NCBI RefSeq assembly: GCF_033807715.1
Contig: NC_084592.1
Location: forward strand, 620,001 to 684,000
Direction of reading: 5' to 3'
DNA: 64,000 nt
Source of the DNA: Cololabis saira
Taxonomy: Eukaryota > Chordata > Actinopteri > Beloniformes > Belonidae
This document shows positions 1-26,635 of the stretch, in pieces. The number at the start of each line of letters is the position of its first letter. Position 1 is the stretch's first letter. A program made the position numbers and the translations under genes. Below the pieces are notes generated by a model. It was not told where the DNA came from and ran no database searches. It saw only the letters and a program-made list of their open reading frames with translations.

Positions 1-59
1 ACACCCCAAAACAGTACCACCTTCACCAGCGTGACAGTGGAGACCACCTCACTCTGGGC

Positions 60-230
60 GTGCATGACGGTTGAGTGGTCAACCCTGTCGCCTCACAGCT
101 GGAGGGTTCCTGGTTCAACTCCCGCCAGGAGTCTCTCTATGTGTCGGTTGCTTGTTGTCCTTGTGGTTCTCTGGGTTATCCAGCTTCCTCCAACGCTCCA
201 ATAACATGTCTGTAGGATAACTGGTTGACT
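60..230 (+). repeat. Dispersed fish repeat with tRNA-like head
   Basis: The stretch reads as the common fish interspersed repeat with a 'cctcacagc...ggttcctggttcaactcc' type head (a tRNA B-box-like segment) followed by a 'cttcctcc...caataacatg' body. Two other copies lie on the - strand near 5905-6065 and 20555-20765, which supports it being a dispersed family. The ~230-980 stretch beyond it shows nothing I can recognise; an antisense open frame there (293-646) has no familiar motif. Confidence 0.55.
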
Positions 231-984
231 GCATAGTCAGTGTGTATGGTTATCAGTGTCATCGCTTAAATAATGATCATTGTTGCAGCTGGTTAGCTTA
301 TCTGGTCCTTCAGATGGTTCAGACAATCCTTCCAAAATGTTCTCCGGAACGAACACCTGACACCTTTCAAGAAAGCCTGGTGGTCCGTGGGGTGACATTT
401 ACATAATCTGCATTTAGCAAGAAACGGCTCTGGATGAATCAGAAACCCTGTACTTACTGAATCTTCAACCATTTTAAGGCTACAGTTTCTTCTGAGATTT
501 CTCAAACTGACTTCTTGTGTAGCATGTAAAATGTATGACAGAACTAGCCACGCCCCCTGTGATGCCATCCACAGGTTTCTGAAAAGTGCTTTTGAAGCCT
601 CTATTTCCTCAAACTGAACCTTGTCATGTTGTAAATGAACAAGCACAGCTGGGACATCCCCACCTTCTGGTAGCCGGTACTAGACCCTGGTGGTTGGTAG
701 AGAAACTGAAGATCTGGATCTGAAGATCTCTTAGTGGTCAGGAGAGGACCTGCATCCTGTCAAACACAATGACTCAGCAAACTGAAAGCTGAGTAGAAAT
801 CATCCTTTAGTGTTTGAAAACCATCAAATCTACAGAAGAACCTGATGCATGAGCTGCAGGCCAGAGAACTGGTGAGGAAAAATGTGTCCGGGGACTGAAG
901 ATAACTAAAACCAAGATGTCTCTCAGAGGATTTATTGTCATTTTTGGCTCAGATAAAGAGCATGTTAGCGAGAAGGTGAAGAGA

Positions 985-1720
985 TAATAATCCAAGTGTT
1001 TTTATTGATTTTTCATCAAAAAGTACAGTACACAACATGTACATCTAAACTATAGATGAGACAGCAAGCACACAGGTCACACTACATCAGACATCCAACA
1101 AACCCACCACTCAAGGGACCCAGATACACCCGAGACATAGTTAAACAAATATGTAGAAAAGCTAAGTAAAACCAACAACAATAAACAATAAATAAAGGGG
1201 GCGGGGGGGGCAAGTTGGATCAGCCCCTTGATACATTTTTGCCAATTTGTTTCTTGATAGATAAAGTCTGTGGACCACCTTGAATTGTATCAAGCCATGT
1301 CTAACACATACAGAATAGGAATGAATGAGTTCCACCACCCTTCTCCAGTCAGTGTCTGATATGTCCAATTCTAACTCTTCCTCCTATTTCCTTTTTAAGT
1401 GCTCAAGAGATGGGGAGGCCACCCTCTGGATATTGCCATATAGCATGGAAACCACCCCTTTATGAGTTGGGTTCATGTCTAATAATTCGTTTACCCACCC
1501 ACTCTGCGACAACTCAAGGGATGGGGAAATTTTTCACGAACTCTCGTACTTGGAAGTACTTGAAGTAACTGGTCTTAGAGGGAATCCCATACTCCTTCTC
1601 CAATTGAATAGCAGACATGAATACACCATCTTTAAAGAGGTCTCTGACACATACCACCCCAGCTCTATGCCATTCTTTAAATGCTGCTCCCCCGAGAAGG
1701 TGAAGAGATTACAGGATACA
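985..1720 (-). mobile_element. L1/Tx1-like LINE, C-terminal fragment of ORF2
   Basis: Read on the - strand, the segment encodes the post-reverse-transcriptase tail typical of L1-clade ORF2 proteins, including the pattern 'LIQFKVVHRLYLSRNKLAKMY' shortened here to its core IQFKVVHR and a following PTCPP. Upstream residues around 1380-1720 continue the same reading with stops, so it is degenerate. It is 5'-truncated and lies in non-genic DNA. Confidence 0.65.
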
Positions 1721-1776
1721 ACGTAAAAGACCGATGCTGATCACAATCTGGTTCATTGACACTCGATCTGGATCTT

Positions 1777-1779
1777 TAT

Positions 1780-1829
<50 letters not shown>
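1777..1829. repeat. (CTA)n microsatellite
   Basis: About 17 consecutive CTA/ACT triplets abut the 3' tail of the neighbouring antisense L2 LINE, as expected for a LINE tail microsatellite. Confidence 0.9.
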
Positions 1830-1830
<1 letters not shown>

Positions 1831-3850
1831 ATTTACTACTACATTTAGCAGACACTTTTATCCAAAGCAACTTACATCTGAGAGAACACCACAAGCAAGA
1901 AATCACATGGGAGGGTATAGCTGGATAAGTGCTGGTCAGACTGCTGAGAGTCCAGTTGGAAACAAGTGCTGTCACACCAGTGCAAGAATGTTCTTTTTTT
2001 TTAATTAAGAAGGCTACGTCTAAAAGTGTGTGCAGCTACTAGATGCAGAAGTGCTCCTTAAAGAGCTGAGTCTTTAGCTTGCTCTTAAAAGTAGGTACAG
2101 ACCTGCAGATCAGACAGTTAGGTAGGTCAAGTAGGGTCTGATTTTCCTGATGTTCTACAGAGCGAAATGGCATCACTGGGAAATCGAGGCAACATGCTCC
2201 TTAAAGGTCAGCTTGTTGTCTAACATGACACCAAGATTCCTAGCAGAAGACATGGGCACAAGTGTAGTGGAATCCAAGTGCACGCTTATCTGAGGAGGTA
2301 AGGAATGACTAGCTGGACAGACAATAAGCTCAGTCTTGGACAGATTTAGCTGAAGGTGACGGTCCTTCATCCATGCAGAGATATCAGAAAGACAGGCCGA
2401 TATTCGCATTGAGACGGCCGTGTCGCCAGGTGGGAAGGAAAGGAAGAGCTGGGTGTCGTCAGCATAGCAGTGGTAGGAGTCGACTAGAAGTTTAGAGACT
2501 CGTTTTAGAGACCGGAAAGAGCAGTGAGAGGCACCAATCGCAGGTTGGAGTGGGCTGAGGTGGGCAGGCTCAGATAATTAGTTATGGATAGTAGCAACAT
2601 TTTCAGTAAAGAAGGAAGCAAATGCCATGAACAGTTGTCGGGTGTTTGGAGCATTTCTGATTTTGTTCAGGTAAAAGGAAATCTTGGCAGCCTTTAAGCT
2701 GGAAGTGAAATATAACAGTTTTTGTCAGTACCCAGACAAGTCAGTGTGATCTTTGGATTTGTGCCACTTTCTTTCTGCCGGCCTAAGACCAGCTCTGTGG
2801 TCCCTCAGAACCTCTGTGAGCCGTGGACTGGGAGGTTTCTGTCCAGTTGGCTTGGTAACCAGAGGACAGAGTTCATCCAGAGAGGAGGTGAGTGAGGAGC
2901 AGAGTGTTTCTGTAGCCTCATTAACAGATATTGTGTAAAAATTTGAGAGGGAAGGGAGGTTAGAGCAGAACTCATCAAATAGATGTGTAGGGCTGAGAGA
3001 TTGTAAGTTTCTGTGGTAGGAAACCATCTTTGGAATCAGGTGAGTGACATGAGGAAGGGAGATGGAGAAGTTAACCAGGAAGTGGTCAGAGAGTGGTGTG
3101 ACACACGTCAGCTGTAGTGCAGTTTCTGGTCAGCACCAAGTCAAGGACATTACCAGCTTTGTGTGTTGGAGGAGTATGGACCAGTGTACGATTGAAGGAG
3201 TGGATGAGAGCCAGAAACTCATTTGTCCGTGTTTTGCCGATGTGAATGTTCATGTCTCCCAGTACAATTAGTGGAGATTATCATCAGGAATATCAGAGAA
3301 TCATGTCCAGTTTAGAGATGAACTCATCTCTGTTCCCTCCTGGAGGGCGGTAATGACCAGAATGTAAGCAGTGAAGGGGCTTAGAGATCTTTACTGCATG
3401 ATATTCAAGCGATGAGCAGTTAGCAATGGGACAGATGAATGTGAATATCCACTTTTTGGACATTAGAATGCCTGTACCACCTCGTCTTCCAGCAGAGCGA
3501 GGCGTTTGAGTGAATTCTGCATCTACGGATAGAGCAGCTGGTACAGCTGTGTTTTCTGGGCGGATCCAAGTCTCTGTCAAGACTAGGACCTGAATGTCTG
3601 AGAGATGTGACAATGAATTGATGAACTCGGTTTTGTTAACTGCGGACTGACAGTTCCAGAGACCAAATGTAACAGAGGATGTGGTAGATGGGTCTACCAC
3701 GGGATAACACAGGTTTTGCAGATTGTGCTGCCTACGGGAGGCGCGTCTGGGAAGATTGGAAAAATACCAACCAAGACAGCAGCGGTTTAACACTCACAGA
3801 CTTAACGCTAACAACAAGTCAATATTCCATCATCAGTTGATTTGAGTTTG
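1830..3850 (-). mobile_element. L2-type LINE, degenerate, antisense
   Basis: The 3' end at 1830-1880 carries the characteristic L2 tail (antisense 'catttagcagacacttttat'). Going upstream on the - strand, 2173-2409 encodes the end of a reverse transcriptase with the SARNLGVMLD motif, 2725-3027 encodes the linker between endonuclease and RT, and 3293-3793 encodes an apurinic-endonuclease-like part (VLTETWIRP, RPPGG). The catalytic middle of the RT (the YADD block) is missing, so the element is internally deleted and dead. Confidence 0.8.
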
Positions 3851-3914
3851 AGTCCGGGACCCTAGTCCCACGAGTCTGGTGAAAGACTTTAGAATCTGAG
3901 CTTTTCTGATTTAG

Positions 3915-4197
3915 AGAGAGTATGTCCTTTTTGAGCCTTGTGGCCCATAGAGTCGGTGTTTATCTCCGGTTTCTGTAGCGCAAACGAACAGGTTGTAACC
4001 ACCTCCACGATAGGACACTAGTCTATCGCTGGATACTTCCCCTAGCAAAGCTAGGTACCCATTCATACACCTGGGTGAAAGCCGAGAGTAAAGCATCTTT
4101 CCCAAGGATGCACAGTGTGACGCCAGTGCCAGGGTTCAAACCCACGACCTTTGGATCCTGAGCCTGAAGCCCCAATCACTAGGCCACTCCACTCCCT
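3915..4197 (-). mobile_element. tRNA-derived SINE, antisense
   Basis: On the - strand the copy starts near 4197 with an A-box-like TGGCCTAGTGATT and, about 40 bases on, a B-box-like GGTTTGAACCC with its flanking GGTCGTGG. A unique body follows down to about 3915. This is the layout of a tRNA-head SINE. I cannot assign it to a named family. Confidence 0.65.
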
Positions 4198-5219
4198 TTC
4201 TGATTTACTCACCTGTTAAAAGGAGAAATCCTAAAAACTCATGAAAGTTAAACTGGTCTTTGTCAAAGATCTTGACAGGTATAAAGACTCGAGCCCTGCA
4301 TGTGCAATGTCACGTGACCCGTTTATTCAGAACGATCCCGGCGAGGCCGCGTCTGAATCACGGCAAAGCCAATGACATTAGAAAAAATTATATATTTTTA
4401 ATAAATTATACTGAAATAAAACCAAAACTACAAGTGATATTAATCTCCACCACTTCTTAGTCTAAGACAGAAGTTCTAGTTTAAATGATCACCTAAAACA
4501 ACGTCAAGAAACATTTCATTACAAACAGACATTTTCAGACGTGTCCTTCACCACATGTTCACAGCAGATTTACTGGACCAAAAGCTCCCAGACCAGAGCT
4601 TCTCCTTATGTTCTGCAGAACTTTACACAATTCTGACAAAAACACAACAGATGCATTGAATGAAAGAGCTGCTTGATAGCCTGAAACAGCCTGCAGAATT
4701 GAACCGGTAAATCACAAAAAAAATGAAATGAAGGAGCTCTGCCGCTCAGGAAGACTTTACCAGACTTTTAAAACAGTCACTACACTTTGAACTACTGTAA
4801 TATGTGCTGGATCCATCTCTAGATCTGGTTCACTCTTTGAGAAATGTCCACATGCCTTTGGTTTTCAGGATTTTTCTCCCAGACTCCTAGGCCAGAGCGT
4901 GGTGAGGTTCCAAAGACGTGACCATACCTTGTTTCAAACGTCCTTCGTGACCACACCTCCTCATACACATAACTAAATCTTACACCATTCATTCAACCTG
5001 ACAGTAGTTCCATCTTAAATCCCCTTAGATATCAGATAGCGTCTATGGCTCTAACAGAAGACCAATACATCTGAAGCTCCTTCCCAAACTGACAGACCAC
5101 ACCCCCTCCAACTGACATGTATACCAGAGAGTACACAGTACTACACCTGCTGCTCACCGTTCAGGAACTTTCTCCAGAACTCTTATGGTTTTCAAACACT
5201 GACAGCTTTGTGTTTCCAG
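4198..5219. other. Non-coding stretch upstream of first visible itgb2 exon
   Basis: No exon, repeat family or RNA gene was recognised here. In particular, no sequence coding for the beta-I domain metal-site loop (DLSYSM-like) that should precede the exon at 5220 is present, so the 5' integrin exons must lie left of the window. Confidence 0.5.
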
Positions 5220-20087
<14,868 letters not shown>

Positions 20088-20554
20088 AGACAGCCACCTG
20101 GACCCGGATCTGGACCTGGACTGGACTGCACCTTTTCTTACGCTCATTTACAGTACCTTTACTTTAAAGCTGCGTTACTTTGAGCTTTATGATTCTCTGT
20201 CACATCATTGCAGCTACAGTTGGTTTGGCTTCAGCAACAATTCTTAAAGTGACAAAACCAAATTTACATTCAGAATGCCAGAACTCTATCATCACCTCCA
20301 CCCTCTGTCAAGCACGGTGGGGTGTTCTGGCGCTGCAGCCTCTGGACCCGGGAACCTTCAGTCCCAGAATTCTGACATTAAAAGTCATTAGTGTGAAAAA
20401 ACTTTAAATTCTGCCATTAATCTTAATATCCAGATGAAAGCCCAAACAATGAGTTTATTTTTTTCAGAACTTTTAATTTCTGTTATTGAAGAGATTTTTA
20501 CTAAAATTATTATTTTTTTAATCCTGGGGGGGGGGGGCATGTTTTTGTGAGGGT

Positions 20555-20765
20555 AGCTCACATTAGCTACCCAGGGGAACACGGGGAGAACATGCAAACT
20601 CCACACAGAAAGATCCTTTCTCTAACCCACCCAGGGTGTGGGCACTGAAGTCCTGGGGGAACTTAACACGCCCTCAACACCCACAAGTCCCTGGCGGGAA
20701 TTGAACCCAGGACCTTCTTACTGTGAGACGGCTGCACTACCAGCTGCACCACCGTGCCCCCTTTG
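20555..20765 (-). repeat. Dispersed fish repeat, antisense, near the itgb2 3' end
   Basis: Reversed, it begins 'gggggcacggtggtgcagct' and contains 'ggttcaattcccgccaggga', the same tRNA-like head as the copy at 60-230. It probably lies within the 3' UTR or just beyond it. Confidence 0.6.
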
Positions 20766-21117
20766 TTTACAAAAGTTAAAAGTTAAAAGTTTTATTTGTA
20801 AGAATTGCCCTTTTTTCCTCGGACTTCTGTCATGTTGATAATCAGACATCTGACAACCTTCTACAGTTTCTGCAGTGACAGAAATACCGTAGATACTCTA
20901 AATACTGAGATAATGAATAAAATATACTGTTAAGTGGAAAAGCAGAATATAATAATGTAAAGGGAGTTTTGATGCACTTTCACTTCAATGTTTGGCGGTT
21001 TGCTGCCTTAGAATCCTCCAGAGTACTAATTAGTTTCTGAAAAACATGACTCAAGCCCCAAATGACCTTGAAGAAAAGAACCAAGCATGTACAGTCATCA
21101 GTCACTTTTAGAAAAGT

Positions 21118-21600
21118 ATTCAGTGGGCATGGCCTGGTCCATGATTCCTCCTCCGCCGTGCTCAACAGTGGGCATGGCCTTGTCCATGATTCCTCCCCCG
21201 CCGTGCTCAACAGTGGGCATGGCCTGGTCCATGATTCCTCCCCCGCCGTGCTCAACAGTGGGCATGGCCTGGTCCATGATTCCTCCTCCGCCGTGCTCAA
21301 CAGTGGGCATGGCCTGGTCCATGATTCCTCCCCCGCCGTGCTCAACAGTGGGCATGGCCTGGTCCATGATTCCTCCCCCGCCGTGCTCAACAGTGGGCAT
21401 GGCCTGGTCCATGATTCCTCCTCCGCCGTGCTCAACAGTGGGCATGGCCTGGTCCATGATTCCTCCCCCGCCGTGCTCAACAGTGGGTATGGCCTGGTCC
21501 ATGATTCCTCCCCCGCCATGCTCAACAGTGGGTATGGCCTGGTCCATGATTCCTCCCCCGCCGTGCTCAACAGTGGGCAGGGCCTGGTCCATGAGCCCCG
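21118..21600. repeat. 45-bp GC-rich minisatellite, about 11 copies
   Basis: The unit gtgggcatggcctggtccat followed by gattcctcccccgccgtgct and caaca repeats every 45 bases. Copies differ mainly at ctcctcc/ctccccc and gcatgg/gtatgg. Because 45 is a multiple of three and the unit lacks stops in several frames, long open frames appear on both strands; I do not regard them as genes. Confidence 0.93.
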
Positions 21601-21657
21601 CCATGCTTAGCAGTAGTTGTGGCCTTTTCTGTGACTCTGCCGTGCTCAACAGTGGGC

Positions 21658-21700
21658 GCCACCCACAAGGGTAGAGGTGGCCTCCACCCTTGTGGGTGGC
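21658..21700. repeat. Perfect 15-bp hairpin after the minisatellite
   Basis: The arms gccacccacaagggt (21658-21672) and acccttgtgggtggc (21686-21700) are exact reverse complements. The loop itself can pair further (gagg with cctc), giving a nearly continuous 19-bp stem. Confidence 0.85.
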
Positions 21701-21739
21701 AATGGGGGTGGTCCGCTCAGTGACTAAAATCTATCAACA

Positions 21740-22570
21740 GACAACTGATTCAAACTGATAAAAAAACAATTTAAATAGAGGCGTGTCCTCTCAAACATCG
21801 GCGATTAATGTTTGTGGAGTTTTACAGGCGTTCATCGGTTGTGCTTGATGTTATTTTATTCAAACTTCCATTCTTAACCTCCTGTCCATGTTTCATACTG
21901 TTTCAATCTGAGCTGATCATCTGATTATTATTTTGCTGGATATTCTGGGAAAACAGCCTTCAGATGTGTGATTCCCTCTTTAAAAGCTTGTATCTTCTGA
22001 ACAGAAGCAATCTGCCTCGTTCTGTTTTGAAGGATCTGTGTTTTGTAAAGAATGAAACTGAACCTAACAATGAACTTGAATGTTTATATTTGACATCAGT
22101 GAGGTCTGCAGGCTCTGACATTGACCTCTGTGTTTCTCGTGGTCTGATCGTGGAGTAAATCTGATGGAACCTCACGTTCTGGAAAACGTCCAGTTCTCAT
22201 TGGAGAACCCTGAACTTCAGATCATTTACAAACTCTTTCATTTTTAATTGATGTGCACCCCTGCTGATATCTTTCCCTCTTGGCATTGTGTGAATCTTCT
22301 TGCCTTTTTTGAATTAAATGAATAATTATATTAGAGAAAAAACATTTATTGTCTATCTGAGGCTCTGTCAAATACATGAACCAAAAATAATTAAAAGAGA
22401 GAGAAATAACTTCTATAAAATATAAAAAAGTTATTATAAATATTTTTGTGGAACAGAAGTGACTAGATTCATGTTATTGATCATGGAGGACATCCGGTTT
22501 TGCAGCAACCTTCTGATTCTCTGATGAATTTTAAAATGTGAAAATATCATTTTATGATTTTAAATGAGTC
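21740..22570. other. Intergenic stretch, nothing recognised
   Basis: AT-rich sequence between the minisatellite and the CATC repeat. No exon, element end or RNA gene was recognised. Confidence 0.5.
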
Positions 22571-22581
22571 AAAGTATAATA

Positions 22582-22753
22582 CCATCCATCCATCCATCCA
22601 TCCATCCATCCATCCATCCATCCATCCATCCATCCATCCATCCATCCATCCATCCATCCGTCCGTCCGTCCGTCCGTCCGTCCGTCCGTCCATCCATCCA
22701 TCCATCCATCCATCCATCCGTCCGTCCATCCATCCGTCCGTCCGTCCATCCAT

Positions 22754-22789
<36 letters not shown>

Positions 22790-22829
22790 CCATCCGTCCA
22801 TCCATCCGTCCGTCCATCCATCCGTCCAT
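22582..22829. repeat. (CCAT)n / (CCGT)n tetranucleotide array
   Basis: About 62 tetranucleotides occur in alternating blocks of CCAT and CCGT, the latter carrying a CpG each. Flanking sequence (22830-23540) shows no gene. Confidence 0.95.
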
Positions 22830-23544
22830 ATATAAATTGATTTGTTTTTTTGATATGGACAGTGCAATTTAATGGACATCTATAAACAACAGATGTAAGC
22901 ATGCATGTATTCTAGCTAACAATCTGCATCTGTGGTCACTTGCAGGTAAAAGAAAAATACACAATGCAATAAGACATTTACATTTCAATACAATAAAAGA
23001 ATAATAAGACATTAAGATTCAAAAATGTTAACACATTAAAATGATCACAAAACTGGTTTGCTTTTAAAAGCTGTGAATGTGGTGTATGGTCTTGGTAATG
23101 TGGTCCACAATCCACCACCTTCACCGAGAAGTTCTTCCGTGGGGACTTTCACAGTCCCCTATAGAGGAGGCCCTGGTCCAGAGTCCACTTGAGTTATCAA
23201 ATGTAAAAGTCAGCTCTCGTCTTCATCCCTGTCTTGTCTGGTTCACCTTACAGTTCTGTCTTCTGGAATAAAACATATCTGTCTCTCTCAAACCAGGGTG
23301 GATGTGTTTGTCTCCATGAAGGTTCAGGCTAGTTTCACAAGTTCCCAGTGAAGTCTAGCCACATGTTTCTGTGGAGGTTCAGTTTCCAGTTCTTCGAACA
23401 GGTGAACTGGGAACTTCTTCTCTCTGAAAACAGAAATAAAGTTTTAACCCTCAGGAACAGTTCTGGAGCTGCTTCAGATTCTGGTCTAGTTCTCTAGCAC
23501 AGCCCCTAAAATTAGGATATGTGCCACAGGTTGTTAAAGTCGCA

Positions 23545-24606
23545 GTCATTTTAATTACTTAAAAAACGTCTCTTGACCCACATATTTTAGCTAATTATAG
23601 ACCAATTTCCAACCTTCCATTTGTTTCTAAAATTCTGGAAAAGGTAGTTGCAGCCAGTCATGTGACCATTTGTATAGAAATGATCTGTTTGAAGTTTTTC
23701 AGTCAGGGTTCAGAATGCATCATAGCACAGAGACAGCACTGGTCCGAATCATGAATGACCTTCTTATGGCCTCAGATAAGGGATTAGTGTCCATACTGGT
23801 TCTACTGGACCTCAGTGCTGCTTTGGACACTGTTGTACTTGCGTATAAAGCCCCAAACGGCTTAATTCCGCAATATTTGCAAGACCTGATAGTGCCTTAT
23901 GTTCCTGGAAGAGCTCTCCGTTTTCGGAGTGCAGGTTTACTCGTAGTTCCTAGAGTATCTAAATGTAGATTTGGAGGACAGGTCTTCTGCTACCAGGAAC
24001 CGTTACTATGGAACCAACTTCCATCTGGGTTAAGGAGCCTGACACCACCTCCACCTTTAAAAGCAAACTTCAAACGTTAGTGTTTAGTAAAGCCTCTAGT
24101 TAGTGCAAACTTTGGTGTGTTAGGACCAGTAGTCACAGCTCCTCCTTTTCTTTTCTGTGCACATTTGCAGGTCAGAGCTTCAGGAGCTGCATGCTGACCT
24201 GCAGTCCCACCCTCTTGTCATCCTACTGCTTGCTTCCACCTGTCTGTATGGATGTCTGGTAGATGCCTGCTGATATCCTGACCTGCGGTCCCGGCCTCTG
24301 ACCACCTCAGTGTCTGCTGTCTACATCTGTTTATATAGTCATCCCTGCAGTGCACCAGTTAACCATTGTGTCTGTGTCTCACCTTTGTCTGTTGTTCATT
24401 CTCTTTGGCTGATCTCCCTTTTCCTGCTCTACCCAGTCTGGCCTTCAACAGAAGGGTCTCCCCTTATGATCCAGGTCCTGCTCAAGTTTTCTTCCCTCCT
24501 AAAGGGGGGGTTTTACGTGCTTTTGTTTATGTAATAATTGATCGAGGGTCATGTTCTGGGTATCTGGAAGATCTTAGAGACAACTTCTGTTGTAATAGAA
24601 ACTATA
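23545..24606 (+). mobile_element. L2-like LINE, internally deleted, with 3' UTR
   Basis: The + strand encodes the RT block [20 protein letters not shown] and [12 protein letters not shown], then jumps to the C-terminus ([32 protein letters not shown]), so several hundred codons of RT including YADD are missing. A long 3' UTR (24100-24600) follows, ending in the family tail. That tail is interrupted by a Tc1 element and resumes at 26187-26210. Confidence 0.8.
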
Positions 24607-26186
24607 TACATGCACCAGCCACTTTATTAGGTACACCTTGCTAGTACCGGGTTGGACCCCCTTCAGCCTTCAGCGGCTGAGAAGTGACAGAGCTCCTGGT
24701 AGATCTGATCGTTCCTTATCGCCCGTCTACATCCCTTTTTAATTCTCTCCTCAGCACCAGGTTTATGAACATCTGCACCTCAGAGTTGGATCATGAAACA
24801 GACGTTTGCGCTGCCATTGCCTGTCGGATAAAATCACTGCAAGCCGCGAGTCGCTCTCATGCTGATTCCCGTTTCCTGATTCAAACGTCTGACAGTGGGC
24901 CCCCCACCGCCCCCCGACCAATCAGTGGCGTGTATTGTGATGACGTCAGATACAGGGCTGACTCAGCACGCTTAGAACCTCAGAAAAAGATACAGAAAAA
25001 GTATATACTCGGCACGGCTCCACCCCACTCGGCCCGTAATGGAGAAGCGCAAGACGGGGGAGTGGCGAGTAGAAGCGTGCAGAGTAGGTACTAGTGGAAA
25101 AGCACCATTAGAGAGCTTGGTCTGTATTGACATGATAGCATCACACAGTTGCTGAAGATTTGTCAGCTGTACATCCATGATGCTAATCTCCCAATTCCAC
25201 CACATCCCAAATGTGCTCTATTGGACTGAGATCTGGTGACTGTGGAGAACATTTGAGTAGTGAACTCATTGTCATGTTCAAGAAAACAATCATGAGATGA
25301 TTTGCGCTTTATGACATGGAGGTTATCCTGCTGGAAGTAGCATCAGAAGATGGTACACTGAGGTCATAAAGGGATGGACATGGACAGCAACAATACTCAG
25401 GTAGGCTGTGGTGTTGACACGATGCTCAGTTGATAGTAATGGGTCCAAAGTGTGCCAGGAAAATATCCCCCACACCATTACACCACCACCACCTACCTGA
25501 ACCGTTGATACGGCAGGATGGATCCATTCTTTTATGTTGTTGATGCCAAATTCTGACCCTACCATCCAAATGTCGCAGCAGAAATGGAGACTCATCAGAC
25601 CAGGCAACGTTTTTCCAATCTACTGTTGTCCAATTTCGGTGAGTCTGTGAGAATTGTAGCCTCAGTTTCCTGTTCCTATCTGGCAGGAGGGACACCCGGT
25701 GTGGTCTTCTGCTGCTGAAGCCCATCTGCATCAGGGTTCGACGTGTTGTGTGTTCAGAGATGCTCCTCTGCACAGCTTGGTTGTAACAAGTGGTTATTTG
25801 AGTTAGTGATGCCTTTTTATCAGCTCCAACCAGTATGGCCATTCTCCTCTGAGCTCTGGCATCAACAAAGCATTAACGCTCACAGATTTTTTCTCTTTTT
25901 CTCTTTTCTCTTTTTCGGACCATTCCCTTTAAAGCCTAGAGATGGTTGTGGGTGAAAATCCGAGTAGATCAGCAGTTTCTGAAATACTCAGACCAGCCCG
26001 TCTGGCACCAACAACCACGTCCATTAAATCACCTTTCTTCACTGTTCTGATGCTCGGTTTGAAGTGATCGTCTTGACCACGTCTACATGCCTACACATTG
26101 AGTTGCTGCCATGTGATTGGCTGATTAGAAATTTGCGTTAATGAGCAGTTGGACAGGTGTACCTAATAAAGTGGCCGGTGAGTGTA
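24607..26186 (-). mobile_element. Tc1-like DNA transposon, degenerate, inserted in a LINE tail
   Basis: The terminal repeats pair (left, about 24607, tacatgcaccagccacttta; right, reversed, tacactcaccggccacttta), flanked by TA. On the - strand, 25426-25842 encodes the N-terminal half of a Tc1 transposase (TTRRTLMQMGFSSRRPHRVS, WKNVAWSDES with the first catalytic Asp) and 25323-25607 continues in another frame (GGGGVMVWGIFS). 24972-25205 holds the extreme C-terminus. Frameshifts plus the foreign 24670-25105 segment make it inactive. The same LINE tail lies on both sides, dating the Tc1 insertion after the LINE. Confidence 0.85.
24670..25105. mobile_element. Foreign segment inside the Tc1 element, possible MITE
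   Basis: Tc1 text breaks off after 'gttggacccccttcagcctt' and resumes at 'gagagcttggtctgtattga'. The ~430 bases between are unrelated and GC-richer. They end in 'actagtggaaaagcaccatt', which resembles DNA-transposon ends of the 'ttttccac' type. No matching left end was found, so the insertion may be truncated or have deleted target sequence. Confidence 0.5.
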
Positions 26187-26482
26187 GATAAAATTGAGAT
26201 TAATTGAATCCTGTCCACCCATCACCATTGTCAATTTTCAACTTCTGTCTTTGTCCAAAACTACACCCACACATCACAGTTTATTCAGCTGACGGATGTC
26301 TTAACTAACTTTTTTTTACAAATGAGGGACCAGCAGCTATCTGTTTTACAATAAACCCTTAGTACTTTGTGTCTTTATTTTTTGAATTTAGTTTTTGGGT
26401 CTTTGATTCACTTGAATCTGCCAAGATTTGAACATCTTCCAGGATGCTTTCTGGAACAGAACCCGGTTTTTCCAGGCCTCAC

Positions 26483-26635
26483 CTCCATCTGATGGCGGAT
26501 CCAGCTCAGCGACTCCGTGACGCGAGTGTAAACACCCGGTTTGTTCCTCACAGCACATCCGATCCCCCAGCTGGTCGCCCCGACCAGCTTCCACATAGTT
26601 GAGTCCTGGCAGGCAAGAGGACCGCCGCTGTCCCC
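26483..26635 (-). CDS. tmprss3: tmprss3-like exon with the catalytic serine
   Basis: After a 'tctcatcag' acceptor, 51 codons run from [10 protein letters not shown] to SWIRHQME. The exon may end at the GAG|GTGAGG donor at 26483, leaving a short terminal exon further left (not located). Alternatively it may read through to a stop at 26408, adding 25 residues with no family counterpart. Confidence 0.8.

Noticed and set aside
293..646. 117-codon antisense open frame
   Set aside because: No family motif, no splice context and no neighbouring exon; it could be chance.
1..5219. Search for the 5' integrin exons
   Set aside because: No sequence coding for the DLSYSM metal-site loop, PSI domain or signal peptide was found.
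20980..21674. Four overlapping open frames of 180-196 codons on both strands
   Set aside because: They come from the 45-bp minisatellite, whose unit is a multiple of three and lacks stops in several frames.
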